Assembly: GCA_003963305.1 (NCBI GenBank)
Contig: RXJR01000028.1
Location: 248,001-312,000, forward strand
Source: Candidatus Melainabacteria bacterium
Lineage (GTDB): Bacteria; Cyanobacteriota; Vampirovibrionia; Obscuribacterales; Obscuribacteraceae
Direction of reading: 5' to 3'
DNA: 64,000 nt
Shown: piece after piece, positions 8,764 to 18,398 of the stretch
Position numbering within the stretch: the stretch's first letter is position 1
Layout: the number at the start of each line of letters is the position of its first letter
Made by a program: the position numbers and the translations under genes
The notes under the pieces: model-generated
Told to the model about the DNA's origin: nothing
The model's input: only the letters and a program-made list of their open reading frames with translations
Databases searched by the model: none

Positions 8764-8869
8764 GGTTCGTTCCTTCAATTTGCTAGTTGACGTAAACCAT
8801 CGATGTCTTGCAGATCAGCCGACGCAGATCACGAATGCGTCCGCGCCGGCTGAGTGCATGCTTGTCTTC

Positions 8870-10198
8870 TCAGTTCCAGAAATTCTCGCCTTCGATACGC
8901 CGCAAAATCGGCGTGTATACGAACGGTCGAGCACCGCTGTGAGCTTTCTGGAAGCCAGTGACGAAGCTGTTTTGACGTGCCCGGAAACGATGAACGTCTC
9001 CGTGCATGTGGAAGATCACGAAGAGAAAGGTGCCTTCGCTATTGGTGTTGAACTGACCACTTAGCGTGCTCACTCCGAGATCAGTTTCTGGCAGCGTCCC
9101 GGTTTTACCCACGACGGAGCCCGCTTGACCGACTGCACTAAAACGCCCTCTCAGCGTTCCATCATCGACCCCGGCGACAGCCAATAAGTCGGTGAAGGAC
9201 AGTTGGTGCGCCTTGAGTTCAGCTTCGAACGCCTGCAGAATCTTCATCATCGCTTGCGGCGAAAGACGATTGACGAAAAGTCCGCTGGTCGAAGCAAGCT
9301 GAACTTCAGAAGCATCAATGCCGATGGACTCGATCAAGAACGTTCTCAGTGCAGCTGGACCACCTAGCATCGCGCCGAAGCGCTCAGCCATATTGTTGTC
9401 AGAGTGGCACAGCATAATCTTGAGTATGTCCTTGAGCGGCGGGGCGTTATGAGTCGCCAGCAAAGCAGCCGTCGCAGGTGGAGCATCGACTTTCACCGAT
9501 CCCTTGATCGCCACTTCTGGAGTGCCGTCGGGCAAGAGACCGCTCTCGCTTCGGAGACCAGGCGTCTTGTGGTGCGGGTCGAGTGTCGCCATCAACTTTT
9601 CTCCTGCGGCCGCACCGGTGCTATGCAGATCCATGGAGAACTCAGGAGACACGATGAGATTGCCTTTGACCGATGTTATGCCCATACGGGCAAGCAGCCT
9701 GGCCAGCTGACGACCCTGCTTTTCACCAAAGAGCATATAGCGACCGCTGACGTAGAGGTTGCCGTGAAGGGCACCGTCGGCATTGATGGTACCGTCGGTA
9801 CTGACTTCGGTAGTGAACCGGTAGTCCGGTCCCCACGTGCGCACTGCCCACAATGCAGTAGGCACTTTGACATTCGAAGCAGGATTGAAGAGACTCGTAG
9901 TGTTGTTGGAAACTACAACGTTGCCGGTGCTTTCCTGAACGACCATGATCCCTTCAAGCGAGCTTGATGCGAGAGTGCTCCCGGTGTCACTCCTGGTGTC
10001 ACGCCTGGTGACGCGTAAGGTGTGACGTCCTGGCACTCTTCTGATGTTTGCCCCGACCGCCGCATGTGGCCGGGCAATCACACTGCGGTGGTGGGGTCTG
10101 AAGGCACGACCTTGAGCATCTGTTGAAAGAAACGCTGTTATGCACAACAACGCCGCTGTCAACGCCAGGCGGGCCCACTTTCGAGTTCTATCCGTCAT
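8870..10198 (-). CDS. dacB: D-alanyl-D-alanine carboxypeptidase, PBP4 type (S13)
   Basis: Removes the terminal D-Ala of peptidoglycan stem peptides or cuts cross-links in the periplasm. The N-terminus has a positive stretch and a hydrophobic core (LALTAALLCITAFLSTDAQG), which is a signal peptide. The three penicillin-binding motifs are present: SxxK as SNVK in FNPASNVKVPTAL near residue 110, SxN as SDN in CHSDNNMAE, and KTG in VVGKTGTLPET. Length 442 fits the S13 family. Its ATG overlaps the end of glpD by 11 bases, so translation is probably coupled, although the two functions are unrelated. Confidence 0.93.
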   Translation of the reverse strand: MTDRTRKWARLALTAALLCITAFLSTDAQGRAFRPHHRSVIARPHAAVGANIRRVPGRHTLRVTRRDTRSDTGSTLASSSLEGIMVVQESTGNVVVSNNTTSLFNPASNVKVPTALWAVRTWGPDYRFTTEVSTDGTINADGALHGNLYVSGRYMLFGEKQGRQLARLLARMGITSVKGNLIVSPEFSMDLHSTGAAAGEKLMATLDPHHKTPGLRSESGLLPDGTPEVAIKGSVKVDAPPATAALLATHNAPPLKDILKIMLCHSDNNMAERFGAMLGGPAALRTFLIESIGIDASEVQLASTSGLFVNRLSPQAMMKILQAFEAELKAHQLSFTDLLAVAGVDDGTLRGRFSAVGQAGSVVGKTGTLPETDLGVSTLSGQFNTNSEGTFLFVIFHMHGDVHRFRARQNSFVTGFQKAHSGARPFVYTPILRRIEGENFWN

Positions 10199-11846
10199 GG
10201 CTTTGGTCCCGCGTGAATTTTTCCAGCTCAGCGAGCCGTTCGGCTTCAGTCCAGCCTAGCTCCGCAGCCATCACGTGGGATACCGGCTCAGCAGATTCAA
10301 GAGCCGCTTGCCTGTCCGTGATAGTGAGCCGAATTCGCCTGGAAAGAACATCCTCGATCGTTCGCGCCGCCTCTGCCCGGACAGCGTAAACAACCTGAGC
10401 GAGAATGTAAGGATGCTCTGGACTGATAAGTTGACCTAGCGATTGATCGTCAATCACCAGCCTGAGCACATGAGCAGTTGCTGCACCGTACACGGTAGGC
10501 AGATATGCTCCCGTCCAATCCTTCAGATTTGTCCAGAAGGCGGCTTCACGGAACTTTTTCACCTTGGACGTGACGTCGTCGGTCAAATTCCAACCGCCGA
10601 GCATAATGCGGTCGGTCTGGCATTGAGCAAATTCGCGCTCAGGGCTGGACCTGCGCATGACTTTGCAAACAAGATCGACTGTGTCGCGAGCCATCACTCG
10701 CGCTGTCGTCAGCTTGCCGCCGGCGATTACAATCAGTCCATCCGCAGCTTCCTCCAGATGATGACTGCGAGCCAGCTCCGCCGTCAATTCAGGAGCGTTA
10801 CGAGGCCGCACCAGCGGGCGCAAACCTGCAAACGCGCCAGTAACGTCGGCGAGAGTAAGCTTCAGCTCCGGGAACATGGCGTTGGCAGCATCGAGGCAAT
10901 ACTGCTGTTCCGAAGGTTCAGCACGCAGATTCTCGAGGTCGCCATCGTATTTGGTGTCGGTCGTTCCGATGATGACCGAGTGATACCACGGAACGGCAAA
11001 GCAGAAGCGCTTGTCGTGCGGGGAGGGCAGAATCATGGCGCAGTCGAGAGGCAAGCGCTCCCTGCTGACCGTGAGATGCACTCCTTTAGCCGGAACGACA
11101 ACAGTCGAAGACTGACCGCCTGAGAGTTCAGTCGTTTGCTGCGACCAGACACCCGTAGCGTTAATGACGGTCCGAGCATTCAACCGCACCACATCAGCAT
11201 TCGAACCGCCCAGTGAATCGACGACATCGACTCCGCACACTCGACCGTTCTCGTAGTGATAGCCGCTCACACGCGCATAGTTCAGGGCAATTCCGCCAGC
11301 GGCGCACGCTGCTTTCAGCACCTCGAGCGTATGTCTGGAATCGTCCGTGCGGCAATCGCCGTAAACCAGACCACCGATGAGGCGCTCTTGACGCACACCG
11401 GGGCAGGCCTTGAGCACTTCCGCAACGCTCATGCGTTTGTGGGCGTGAGGATTGCCGAGACCAGCCATGAGGTCATAGATCCACAGCCCGATCTTGATCC
11501 GGAGATTTCGAAAAGGCTGGTCTGCATATAGCGGAATCACAAAAGGCAGATTCCACACCATATGCGGTGCCAGGCGTGACAGAAGGTCCCGCTCACGAAC
11601 CGATTCGAGCGTAACGCCGAATTGGTAGTTTTGCAGATACCGCAGTCCGCCGTGCACCAGTTTCGTTGATTTGCTGCTTGTGCCTGAGGCGAAATCGTCC
11701 TTCTCGACAAGAATTGCCGACAAGCCTCGACTGGCAAGGTCAAGCAGAACGCTGGCGCCCGTGATACCACCGCCGATGACAACTGCATCGAAAGTGCAAC
11801 CTCGGAATTTTGCCAGGTCTAGCCGTTCAAGTGCGACTTGCACCAT
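10188..11846 (-). CDS. glpD: Aerobic glycerol-3-phosphate dehydrogenase
   Basis: An FAD enzyme oxidising sn-glycerol-3-phosphate to dihydroxyacetone phosphate and passing electrons to quinone at the inner membrane face. The N-terminal Rossmann motif is clear (AVVIGGGITGASVLLDLASR). The GlpD signature TSSKSTKLVHGGLRYLQ follows near residue 60. The ATG at 11846 has GGAG 9 bases upstream. Starts at 11864, 11861 and 11855 are possible but sit against a terminator T-run. It overlaps PBP4 downstream. With the lipases and beta-oxidation enzymes further along, it would use glycerol released from lipids. Confidence 0.95.
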   Translation of the reverse strand: MVQVALERLDLAKFRGCTFDAVVIGGGITGASVLLDLASRGLSAILVEKDDFASGTSSKSTKLVHGGLRYLQNYQFGVTLESVRERDLLSRLAPHMVWNLPFVIPLYADQPFRNLRIKIGLWIYDLMAGLGNPHAHKRMSVAEVLKACPGVRQERLIGGLVYGDCRTDDSRHTLEVLKAACAAGGIALNYARVSGYHYENGRVCGVDVVDSLGGSNADVVRLNARTVINATGVWSQQTTELSGGQSSTVVVPAKGVHLTVSRERLPLDCAMILPSPHDKRFCFAVPWYHSVIIGTTDTKYDGDLENLRAEPSEQQYCLDAANAMFPELKLTLADVTGAFAGLRPLVRPRNAPELTAELARSHHLEEAADGLIVIAGGKLTTARVMARDTVDLVCKVMRRSSPEREFAQCQTDRIMLGGWNLTDDVTSKVKKFREAAFWTNLKDWTGAYLPTVYGAATAHVLRLVIDDQSLGQLISPEHPYILAQVVYAVRAEAARTIEDVLSRRIRLTITDRQAALESAEPVSHVMAAELGWTEAERLAELEKFTRDQSHDG

Positions 11847-11872
11847 GGTCAACATCTCCATCATTGCAAAAA

Positions 11873-11898
11873 GCCCCCGGGGTCGAAACTCCGGGGGC
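11873..11898 (-). terminator. Rho-independent terminator after the S53 gene
   Basis: An 8-bp GC stem (GCCCCCGG / CCGGGGGC) with a 10-base loop, followed on the minus strand by TTTTTGC. It ends the S53 peptidase transcript 84 bases after its stop. It also lies only 27 bases before the glpD start, leaving no room for a glpD promoter beyond it. Confidence 0.8.
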
Positions 11899-11981
11899 AG
11901 TCTTGAGAATGCTGTCTCAGCCAGACAGCCAGATCAGATCGTCACCGATTTGACCTGACCGTCAGCCGAGCCGCACCACCA

Positions 11982-13664
11982 TCACCTGGTCGACGAACCT
12001 GCCGCCTCCTTGCGCGCGAGTTCCAGGAACTTCGGCCAGTTGATCACGCCAAAGCCGGTCGGAACACCGAGCAGATCACTCGGCTGAACCGAGTAGTCGC
12101 CGTTGTCGCCGGGTTCGGTCACCTGGTTGAAGATGCCGTTGCGCGCATTGCGATAGACAAATCCGAGCATATCCGGAAGCGGCTTGGGCAGCGCCGCCTG
12201 GATCATGCACAGCTTGATGAAGATCGTCGGCGCCGCGCTGCTGGTGCCGCCGACAGTGCTGGCCGTGCCGTCCTCGTTGTAGATGAGCGGGCCTGTCGCC
12301 GGAGCCGCGTTGTCGGCGATCGTCGAGGAGATGTGCCCCGGCTTCTTGGTCGACTTGGAGATGAAGACACTCGGATCGAGTCCGAGCGACAGCTCCTCCG
12401 GCGTCACCGGGAAGACAGCCGAAACGCCACCGCCGGTGGCGCCGCCGAACGGCATGTCATTCCACACCTTCTCACCGGTCACTTTCTTGCCCGTAGAGTC
12501 AAAAATGAGCTCCACGCCCGCAGCGCCGATCATGCCCGCAACGCAAGAAGGAGCATCCGGCGTGGCCGCCCGAGTCTTGTCCTTCGAGCCATCGTCACCG
12601 GTGGCGGCGGTAACGAACATGCCACGCAGTCGAGCCGCCTTGAGGGTGCGCTCCCAGCGACGCAGCGACTGCTGGGTGTTGTGCACCTCGGCCATGCCCC
12701 ACGAGATCGAGACGCCCATGAGCGGCTGAAGAACACCGTTCACTTCAGCGCCCTTGAACGCCACGGCCGCTTCCAGACACTGAGCAAACGAATCATCGTC
12801 GTTCGGAGCGCGGAAGACGACGCAGACGCCGTTGGGATTGAGCAGAGCCTGGTCCTGCATGTCGAGCTTGTTTTCGACAGTGGCGCCGTCATCGGGATCG
12901 CCATCGATCGTGGCGCCGTTCACGGGCACCCCGACGATCTTGGTCACAGCGATGCCGGCCTTGCCCGCGGCGATCTTGAGCCCGCCCTGCATCTTCTCGC
13001 CGTTGTCGCCGTCGAGGCTGATGTAGCCGCCGACCACAGGTGTCTTGTCCATCTCCTCGACCGGGAAGCCCTGAGCCCGAGCGATATCGCGGGCGGTGCC
13101 ATGATTGGTCCGTCCGGCGCGCGGCTGAAGCGTCGGCTCCAGCAGGCGGTAGCGCGTCTTCGCGACCCGACGAGTGTCGAGGCCGAAGATGCCTTCGATG
13201 GGAAGGTCGGCGCGCGCGTTGATCTCGCCTGCACGAGCGAAGAACATGCGCCCCTTCTTGTCGCGATTGTGCGACAGCTTCAGACCCGGAAGGAACTTGC
13301 GAGCCGCGGCATAGGTGCCGGAGACGCGCACGATGCCGTGGCTGATGTCAGCGTCGGTGCGAGGCAGCACAGTCAGCCCAGCCACCTTGACCGCCTCGAC
13401 GATCTGCTCGATGTGCGCGACGTCAGCGCCGGTGACCGCTTCCAGCTCGGCGACCGAAAGAGGTGCGCGGGCGCCGCTCGCCACTTCGTCGAGGAGCTTC
13501 TGCACGGCTGCTTCAGAAGCGACCATCGGCGCCTGGATCGAGAACTTGACCCGCTTGCAGCCGTGAAGTTCGTCCTTGACGACATCGCAATCGCGCGGCG
13601 CAAGTTTCTGCGAGCCCGGAATGGGAGCGAACTGGAAGGGGGAAGTGTTCCGTTTGGTAGACAT
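11982..13664 (-). CDS. Serine-carboxyl peptidase, S53 (sedolisin/kumamolisin)
   Basis: The N-terminal 170 residues resemble the pro-kumamolisin propeptide. The catalytic part has the sedolisin ExxxD pair in VENKLDMQDQ near residue 264, SISWG near 320, the oxyanion Asp in ATGDDGS near 357, and the serine in GGTSSAAPT near 475. The C-terminal DLLGVPTGFGVIN matches the family's calcium-site region. These enzymes digest proteins, usually at acid pH and outside the cell, yet no signal peptide is visible here. The DNA is notably GC-rich. The gene follows pckG with a 256-base spacer and is closed by the terminator at 11873. Confidence 0.9.
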   Translation of the reverse strand: MSTKRNTSPFQFAPIPGSQKLAPRDCDVVKDELHGCKRVKFSIQAPMVASEAAVQKLLDEVASGARAPLSVAELEAVTGADVAHIEQIVEAVKVAGLTVLPRTDADISHGIVRVSGTYAAARKFLPGLKLSHNRDKKGRMFFARAGEINARADLPIEGIFGLDTRRVAKTRYRLLEPTLQPRAGRTNHGTARDIARAQGFPVEEMDKTPVVGGYISLDGDNGEKMQGGLKIAAGKAGIAVTKIVGVPVNGATIDGDPDDGATVENKLDMQDQALLNPNGVCVVFRAPNDDDSFAQCLEAAVAFKGAEVNGVLQPLMGVSISWGMAEVHNTQQSLRRWERTLKAARLRGMFVTAATGDDGSKDKTRAATPDAPSCVAGMIGAAGVELIFDSTGKKVTGEKVWNDMPFGGATGGGVSAVFPVTPEELSLGLDPSVFISKSTKKPGHISSTIADNAAPATGPLIYNEDGTASTVGGTSSAAPTIFIKLCMIQAALPKPLPDMLGFVYRNARNGIFNQVTEPGDNGDYSVQPSDLLGVPTGFGVINWPKFLELARKEAAGSSTR

Positions 13665-13763
13665 GGTTACACACTTTCTGAGGCTGTTTTGCCTCGGTTG
13701 GGTTATGCAGAATGCAAACCCTTACACAGAGAAAAGGCACAGCATTTGCTGCACCGGTTCAAA

Positions 13764-13902
13764 GGAAGCACGCGCTTCCCTGGTGCGTATTTGGTGGCAT
13801 TACACCAGACACGCGAAGGGGCGCCAGTTGCCCGGCACCCCCATTCTCGAAGCGTGCTGATTGGCTCAACACGCTTTTAAGAGAGCCAGTTTCCCGGCGC
13901 CC
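13764..13902. repeat. Cluster of three hairpins in the pckG-S53 spacer
   Basis: The spacer 13665-13920 holds GGAAGC-ACGC-GCTTCC (13764-13779) and two related GC-rich hairpins, 13818-13841 and 13881-13902. The two share GCCAGTT(G/T)CCCGGC. On the minus strand their loops read CGGGCAACTGG and CGGGAAACTGG, similar to the loops of the units at 18274-18372. Confidence 0.65.
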
Positions 13903-13920
13903 TTCTTCTTATGGTGCGGC

Positions 13921-15753
13921 TCAGGCCTTCTCTGCAAAAGCGGCTTCGAGTTCCGCTTTGCGTTCCAGGAGCTGCACCGGCACCTCGACGCCCAGCATGT
14001 CGAACAGCTCGCCTTGCGAATCGAGCTCCGCACGCCATTCAGACGGATCGATGTTCATCAACCGATTGAATTGAGCCTCGTCGAGGTTCAACCCCGTCAG
14101 GTCGATGTCACCGAAACTGGGCACCATGCCGAGCGCAGACGGATGCGCGTCGGCAGTTCCCTGCGTGCGCTCGAAGATCCACTTGAGCACCCGCATGTTG
14201 TCGCCATAACCCGGCCACAGGAATTTGCCGTCAGGTCCCTTGCGGAACCAGTTGACGCCAAAGATGAGCGGCTGCTCGGTGAGCTCGGCGCCGAACTTGA
14301 GCCAGTGAGCAAAGTAGCGCCCCATGTGATAGCCGCAGAAAGGCAGCATGGCGAATGGATCGCGCCGCACCTTTCCAACGACGCCCACAGCCGCTGCCGT
14401 GGTCTCCGAGCCGAGCGTAGCGCCCATGAACACACCCGACAGCCAGTCGTTCGCCTCGACGACGAGAGGCGAAGTCGTTGCCCGGCGCCCTCCGAACAGA
14501 ATCGCGCTCAAAGGCACGCCGTTCGGATTATCCCATTCGGGATCGAGCGAAGGACAGTTGGTAATCGGGCAGGTGTAGCGGGCGTTCGGATGCGCAGCGG
14601 GTCGGCCGCAATCCGGAGTCCAATCCTGACCAAGCCAGTCGATCAGATGTGCGGGCTTCTCCTCGGTCATGCCCTCCCACCAGACATCGCCATCATCGGT
14701 GAGAGCGACGTTGGTGAAGATGCAATCGCGCGCCAGCGCTTCCATGGCGTTCGGATTCGTGGCGAAGGAGGTGCCAGGCGCCACGCCGAAGAAACCGAAC
14801 TCCGGATTGACCGCCCACGCTCTCCCGTCTTCGCCCTTGTAGATCCAGGCGATGTCGTCACCAATAGTGGTGACTTTCCAGTCACTGAACTGGGCTGGCG
14901 GCTTCAACATAGCCAGATTCGTCTTGCCGCAAGAGCTCGGGAAAGCTGCCGCCACAAAGATCTTCTTGCCCTCCGGCGATTCGAGACCGAGAATGAGCAT
15001 GTGCTCGGCCAGCCAGCCTTCCTTCCTGGCGATGTTCGAACCAATGCGCAAAGCAAGACACTTCTTTCCGAGTATGGCGTTGCCACCATATCCGGAGCCG
15101 ACAGACCAGATCTCCCCGGTATCCTTGAAGTGGCATATGTATTTCGTCTCGTTGCACGGCCATGGCACGTCTTCCTGCCCTTCCTCCAGTGGCGCGCCGA
15201 CCGAGTGCATGCAGGGGATGAACTGCCCATCCGGTCCCAGCTTCTTGAGAATCCTGGCGCCCAAACGGGTCATGGTCCGTTTGGTGACGGCGACATAAGG
15301 GCTGTCACTGATCTGAACGCCCAGCTGACAGATCTTTCCCTCGAGGTCGGCCATAGCAAACGGCACAACGAACATTGTTCTCCCCCGCATCGAGCCATCC
15401 AGGCGCCCGCAAAGGATAGTCATGGCGTCGTCCGAATCCATCCACTTGTTAGTGGGTCCGACATCGTCAGGATTCTTGCTGCAGATGAAGGTGCGATCCT
15501 CCACGCGAGCAACGTCGCTCGGGTCGGAACGAGCGGCGTAGCTGTTCGGCCGCAGCTTCTCGTTGAGTCGAATCAACGTGCCCGTCTCCACCATCTGAGC
15601 ACAAAGCTCGTCGTATTCGAATTTCGAGCCATCGCAGATCAGAACATTCTTCGGCTGGCAGAGTTGGACAGCCACCCTGATGCGACGAGCAAGCTCCTTG
15701 TTGCGCACACGCTCATGAGCCGTAGCGGGGGTCAGATAGCGAAGTTTAGTCAT
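13921..15753 (-). CDS. pckG: Phosphoenolpyruvate carboxykinase (GTP)
   Basis: Converts oxaloacetate and GTP to PEP, CO2 and GDP, the entry step of gluconeogenesis. Length 610 fits the GTP family of 590-620 residues. The kinase P-loop is [15 protein letters not shown] near residue 275, with the GTP-class reactive Cys inside it. GDDIAWIY and the substrate-loop region [12 protein letters not shown] are also present. GAGGATGATGAC before the ATG supplies the ribosome site. It stands alone. In context it would let carbon from amino acids and fatty acids reach sugars. Confidence 0.97.
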   Translation of the reverse strand: MTKLRYLTPATAHERVRNKELARRIRVAVQLCQPKNVLICDGSKFEYDELCAQMVETGTLIRLNEKLRPNSYAARSDPSDVARVEDRTFICSKNPDDVGPTNKWMDSDDAMTILCGRLDGSMRGRTMFVVPFAMADLEGKICQLGVQISDSPYVAVTKRTMTRLGARILKKLGPDGQFIPCMHSVGAPLEEGQEDVPWPCNETKYICHFKDTGEIWSVGSGYGGNAILGKKCLALRIGSNIARKEGWLAEHMLILGLESPEGKKIFVAAAFPSSCGKTNLAMLKPPAQFSDWKVTTIGDDIAWIYKGEDGRAWAVNPEFGFFGVAPGTSFATNPNAMEALARDCIFTNVALTDDGDVWWEGMTEEKPAHLIDWLGQDWTPDCGRPAAHPNARYTCPITNCPSLDPEWDNPNGVPLSAILFGGRRATTSPLVVEANDWLSGVFMGATLGSETTAAAVGVVGKVRRDPFAMLPFCGYHMGRYFAHWLKFGAELTEQPLIFGVNWFRKGPDGKFLWPGYGDNMRVLKWIFERTQGTADAHPSALGMVPSFGDIDLTGLNLDEAQFNRLMNIDPSEWRAELDSQGELFDMLGVEVPVQLLERKAELEAAFAEKA

Positions 15754-15846
15754 GTCATCATCCTCGTTTAGTTAATCGAATCGTTAGCACCACAGATTCC
15801 GCGCACCGGAATCTGTTCAAGTAGTTGCTGCATTCTTTCTACAGGC

Positions 15847-16659
15847 TCAGGCGCTCAAGCAGACCTCGTGGAAGGAGTCGAAGTTCTTGATGCCCTCGAT
15901 GAGCCAGTAGGAAAGAATGTCGGCGTCGGTATTGCCACCGTAGTAGTAGAAGATGAGAATCGCAGCCTTAGCCGTAGCTGCGAATTTCCACCCATTCATT
16001 TTGATCGTGCTATCAATCCACCACCATGCACTTGCGTCGCCGTAGTAGGTCTTCACGATCTTGCCTTCCAGGTCATTGACAAGCGCCGGGCTTTTCTTGC
16101 GGAGAAATTTCTGCAGGCTGCCAAACATGACACTGCAGAAGTTTGTCCACGCCAGACAGAAACCCAGCGCCTGAAAGAACTCAGCCTCGGTCATCGGGCG
16201 ACCGGGGCTGAGAATCTGCTCGATCAAACGTGCCTGTTTGACCGACGCATCGCTTGGTTCAATGGGGATTTTGGCGAAGCCCATTGTCAGCGAAGCCTGC
16301 GACAGAAATGCGCCCGAGAGTTTCTGCCGCACCACACTGGTGTGAATCGGTTCGAATCGGCCGCTCTTCGAGCCGGTCGCAAGCAGCGTATAGACCTCAA
16401 CGCTTCTGCCGGCGCCAAGATGCGTCGGCACCCCCGGACCCCGCACGAGTTCGGGCTGCACCACGATGGTATGTGCAAGGTTGACCATGCACCGTTCAAA
16501 CGTCGCCGTGATGTGATGCAGATTAACGAGAGCCTGCATCAATTGTGCACCCGAAGTCAGCGCCTCGAGCCGATCTTCGCATACACAAGTAAGCCGCTGA
16601 TCGAGATAATCAGCGAGCGCAGTTTGGTCTTCGAGCAGCTTCAACGTTGTTGTAGGCAT
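15847..16659 (-). CDS. Hypothetical protein (270 aa)
   Basis: The ATG at 16659 has AAGGGAAG about 6 bases upstream, so I prefer it over an in-frame ATG 24 bases further upstream. The protein is mainly helical and has no signal peptide or clear membrane span. It carries two cysteines close together near the start (TCVCEDRLEAL), a SGAQLMQALVNLHHITATFE segment and a Trp/Tyr-rich stretch near the end (GDASAWWWIDSTIKMNGWKF, then FYYYGGNTDADI). I do not recognise the family. It lies between an amino-acid permease and pckG, which gives little hint of function. Confidence 0.75.
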   Translation of the reverse strand: MPTTTLKLLEDQTALADYLDQRLTCVCEDRLEALTSGAQLMQALVNLHHITATFERCMVNLAHTIVVQPELVRGPGVPTHLGAGRSVEVYTLLATGSKSGRFEPIHTSVVRQKLSGAFLSQASLTMGFAKIPIEPSDASVKQARLIEQILSPGRPMTEAEFFQALGFCLAWTNFCSVMFGSLQKFLRKKSPALVNDLEGKIVKTYYGDASAWWWIDSTIKMNGWKFAATAKAAILIFYYYGGNTDADILSYWLIEGIKNFDSFHEVCLSA

Positions 16660-16728
16660 TACAACTTCCCTTTCTTTGCGCATCCTTGCCTGCGGATTAT
16701 GCTGGCATTACATATGGTGCAAGCGCGC

Positions 16729-16751
16729 ACTGGAGCGCCCGTAGCTCCAGT
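16729..16751. other. Hairpin after the permease gene
   Basis: A perfect 8-bp stem (ACTGGAGC / GCTCCAGT) with a seven-base loop, 44 bases after the permease stop. There is no T-run on either strand, so it may be an RNA-stability structure rather than a terminator. Confidence 0.5.
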
Positions 16752-16794
16752 ACAGTCACTCCTGTGTTGGTGGCGAAAGTGCCGTTTCCGCCAT

Positions 16795-18180
16795 CTACGC
16801 TCGACGAAGACTCTTGCCCAACTTGCTGTGCCGGAAGCCATAGGCGAAGTAAATCACCAGACCCACGGGGCAGCTGATCAGGTAAACCTGACGCACCATC
16901 GGATTGAGATAGAACACAAGCCCGATGCTGCAGACGATGACGACCGTCGCCGACAGGTAGTCGACCCAGGTTAAGTTGGGCAGGCGCAGCGAACCGGCGC
17001 CGACTGCCAGGAAGGCGACCAGCGTGCCCAGCACCATCATCTCCGAAATCTCTCCGAACGGAACGAAGCCCGCGAAGATGGCGCACACAACTCCGGTGAC
17101 GACGATGCCGAAGTTGAGATTCTCGAACTTGTGGGGAAGAATGCCGTCTTCAGCCATGTTTCGAAAGATGCGCGGTGCACCCTGAATCATGACGAAGACT
17201 ACATTGAACAGTCCGACCACTGCTCCGAGCGCGATCAGTTTCGCGACCAGATCGTGCCCAGTCGAGATGAGCACTTTAGCAAGGGGTGCCGCCGATTCGC
17301 TGCCCGAAAAGAGCGGATTAGCAGCAAGCACGCCATCGCCCGCCGGCACGAAACTCGGAGCCAGACCGGTGAGCACCATGAAGACGAGCAGATAGAGCAC
17401 CGCCACGCCGAGCACGCAAACGAAGGTGGCGATCTTCGTGTCGCGCAGACTCTTGGACTCGCGAGCAAAAGTGTAGAGCGCGTCGAATCCCACGAAGGGG
17501 AAAACGAAGAGCGCCGCACCTTGCATAACGCCGTTCCAACCAACCGGCAAGAAGGGATGCCAGTTGTCGGGATTGATCGAGCTTGCTCCGGCGCCGATGA
17601 AAAGAGCAAGCAGAGTCAATTTCAGCCCGACCATGATGGCGTTGATCCAGGCTGGTTTGTGTGTGCCCACTTTGATCAGCAAGAGCGTTATCGTCAGAAC
17701 GCAACTCACTGCTATCAGGTCGACGCCGAATCGACCGTCTTTGGACCACCCGCAAAGAAACTCCGGCAAGCCGAAGTTGACGGCGGTGCGCAGGTATTCG
17801 CTGAAGCCTATCGCCACTGCTGCTGTGCCCATGAAATATTCGATGAACAAGCCCCAGCCAACGACCCAGGCAGCCAGCTCACCCAGCGTGTGGTAAGTGT
17901 AGCTGTAGGCAGACACGCCGTGCGGAACGACGGCAGAGAATCGCTCATAGCGATTCCCAATAGCGCAGAAGTAGATGCTCGTGACGGCAATCGAAATTGC
18001 GCCGGCTGGTCCTGCCAGCGAAGCGATACGTCCGGGCATGACGAAGATGCCTGCACCGATGGTGGCACCGATGCCCAGAAGAGCGAGCATGAGCCAGCCG
18101 AGATGACGGTGAGACTCGCCTCTGCCATGACTCACATCATTGGGCAGAGTGGCCGTGAGGCGCGCTATTACGTCGGTCAT
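16795..18180 (-). CDS. APC-family amino-acid permease
   Basis: An inner-membrane secondary transporter of the amino acid-polyamine-organocation superfamily, 461 residues with about 12 hydrophobic helices. The family signature GIGATIGAGIFVMPG opens helix 1. The conserved APC-type segment MIQGAPRIFRNMAEDGILPH lies about two thirds along. GGAG precedes the ATG at 18180. The longer frame to 18288 lacks a ribosome site and begins near the repeat units. The substrate cannot be read from the sequence. It fits the amino-acid diet implied by the many peptidases. Confidence 0.9.
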   Translation of the reverse strand: MTDVIARLTATLPNDVSHGRGESHRHLGWLMLALLGIGATIGAGIFVMPGRIASLAGPAGAISIAVTSIYFCAIGNRYERFSAVVPHGVSAYSYTYHTLGELAAWVVGWGLFIEYFMGTAAVAIGFSEYLRTAVNFGLPEFLCGWSKDGRFGVDLIAVSCVLTITLLLIKVGTHKPAWINAIMVGLKLTLLALFIGAGASSINPDNWHPFLPVGWNGVMQGAALFVFPFVGFDALYTFARESKSLRDTKIATFVCVLGVAVLYLLVFMVLTGLAPSFVPAGDGVLAANPLFSGSESAAPLAKVLISTGHDLVAKLIALGAVVGLFNVVFVMIQGAPRIFRNMAEDGILPHKFENLNFGIVVTGVVCAIFAGFVPFGEISEMMVLGTLVAFLAVGAGSLRLPNLTWVDYLSATVVIVCSIGLVFYLNPMVRQVYLISCPVGLVIYFAYGFRHSKLGKSLRRA

Positions 18181-18273
18181 ATGTTCTCCAGAGTTTGACG
18201 ATGCTTGATGCACCGAGTTTGACCAGTGCAGTGCCGAACAAGCACCACATCTGGTATCGAACAGTTGTTGTTT

Positions 18274-18372
18274 GAGAGGCGCAGTCAACCCGCGCCCCTC
18301 CTTGTTCGGGGAGCGCAGTCAACCCGCGCTCCTATTTGTTCAGAGAGCGCAGATAATCCGCGCCCGCTCTCT
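18274..18372 (-). repeat. Three tandem hairpin repeats, about 34-bp period
   Basis: The units lie at 18274-18300, 18310-18333 and 18342-18372. Each is an inverted repeat of the type GGAGCGC-AGTCAACCC-GCGCTCC, with loop AGTCAACCC twice and AGATAATCC once. Stem bases differ between units while pairing is kept. They lie in the 218-base spacer between the HExxH gene and the permease. On the minus strand the core reads CGGGTTGACTGCGCTCC, which links them to the dispersed repeats at 20833, 25832 and 34718. Confidence 0.75.
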
Positions 18373-18398
18373 ACTCAAGCGCCCTGGTTATGGCCGGA

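Noticed and set aside
12333-15771. Long plus-strand open frames (515 codons at 12333-13880 and 636 codons at 13861-15771)
   Set aside because: They lie opposite the S53 peptidase and pckG, which have clear motifs. In GC-rich coding DNA the opposite strand often stays open. They lack ribosome sites and recognisable domains.
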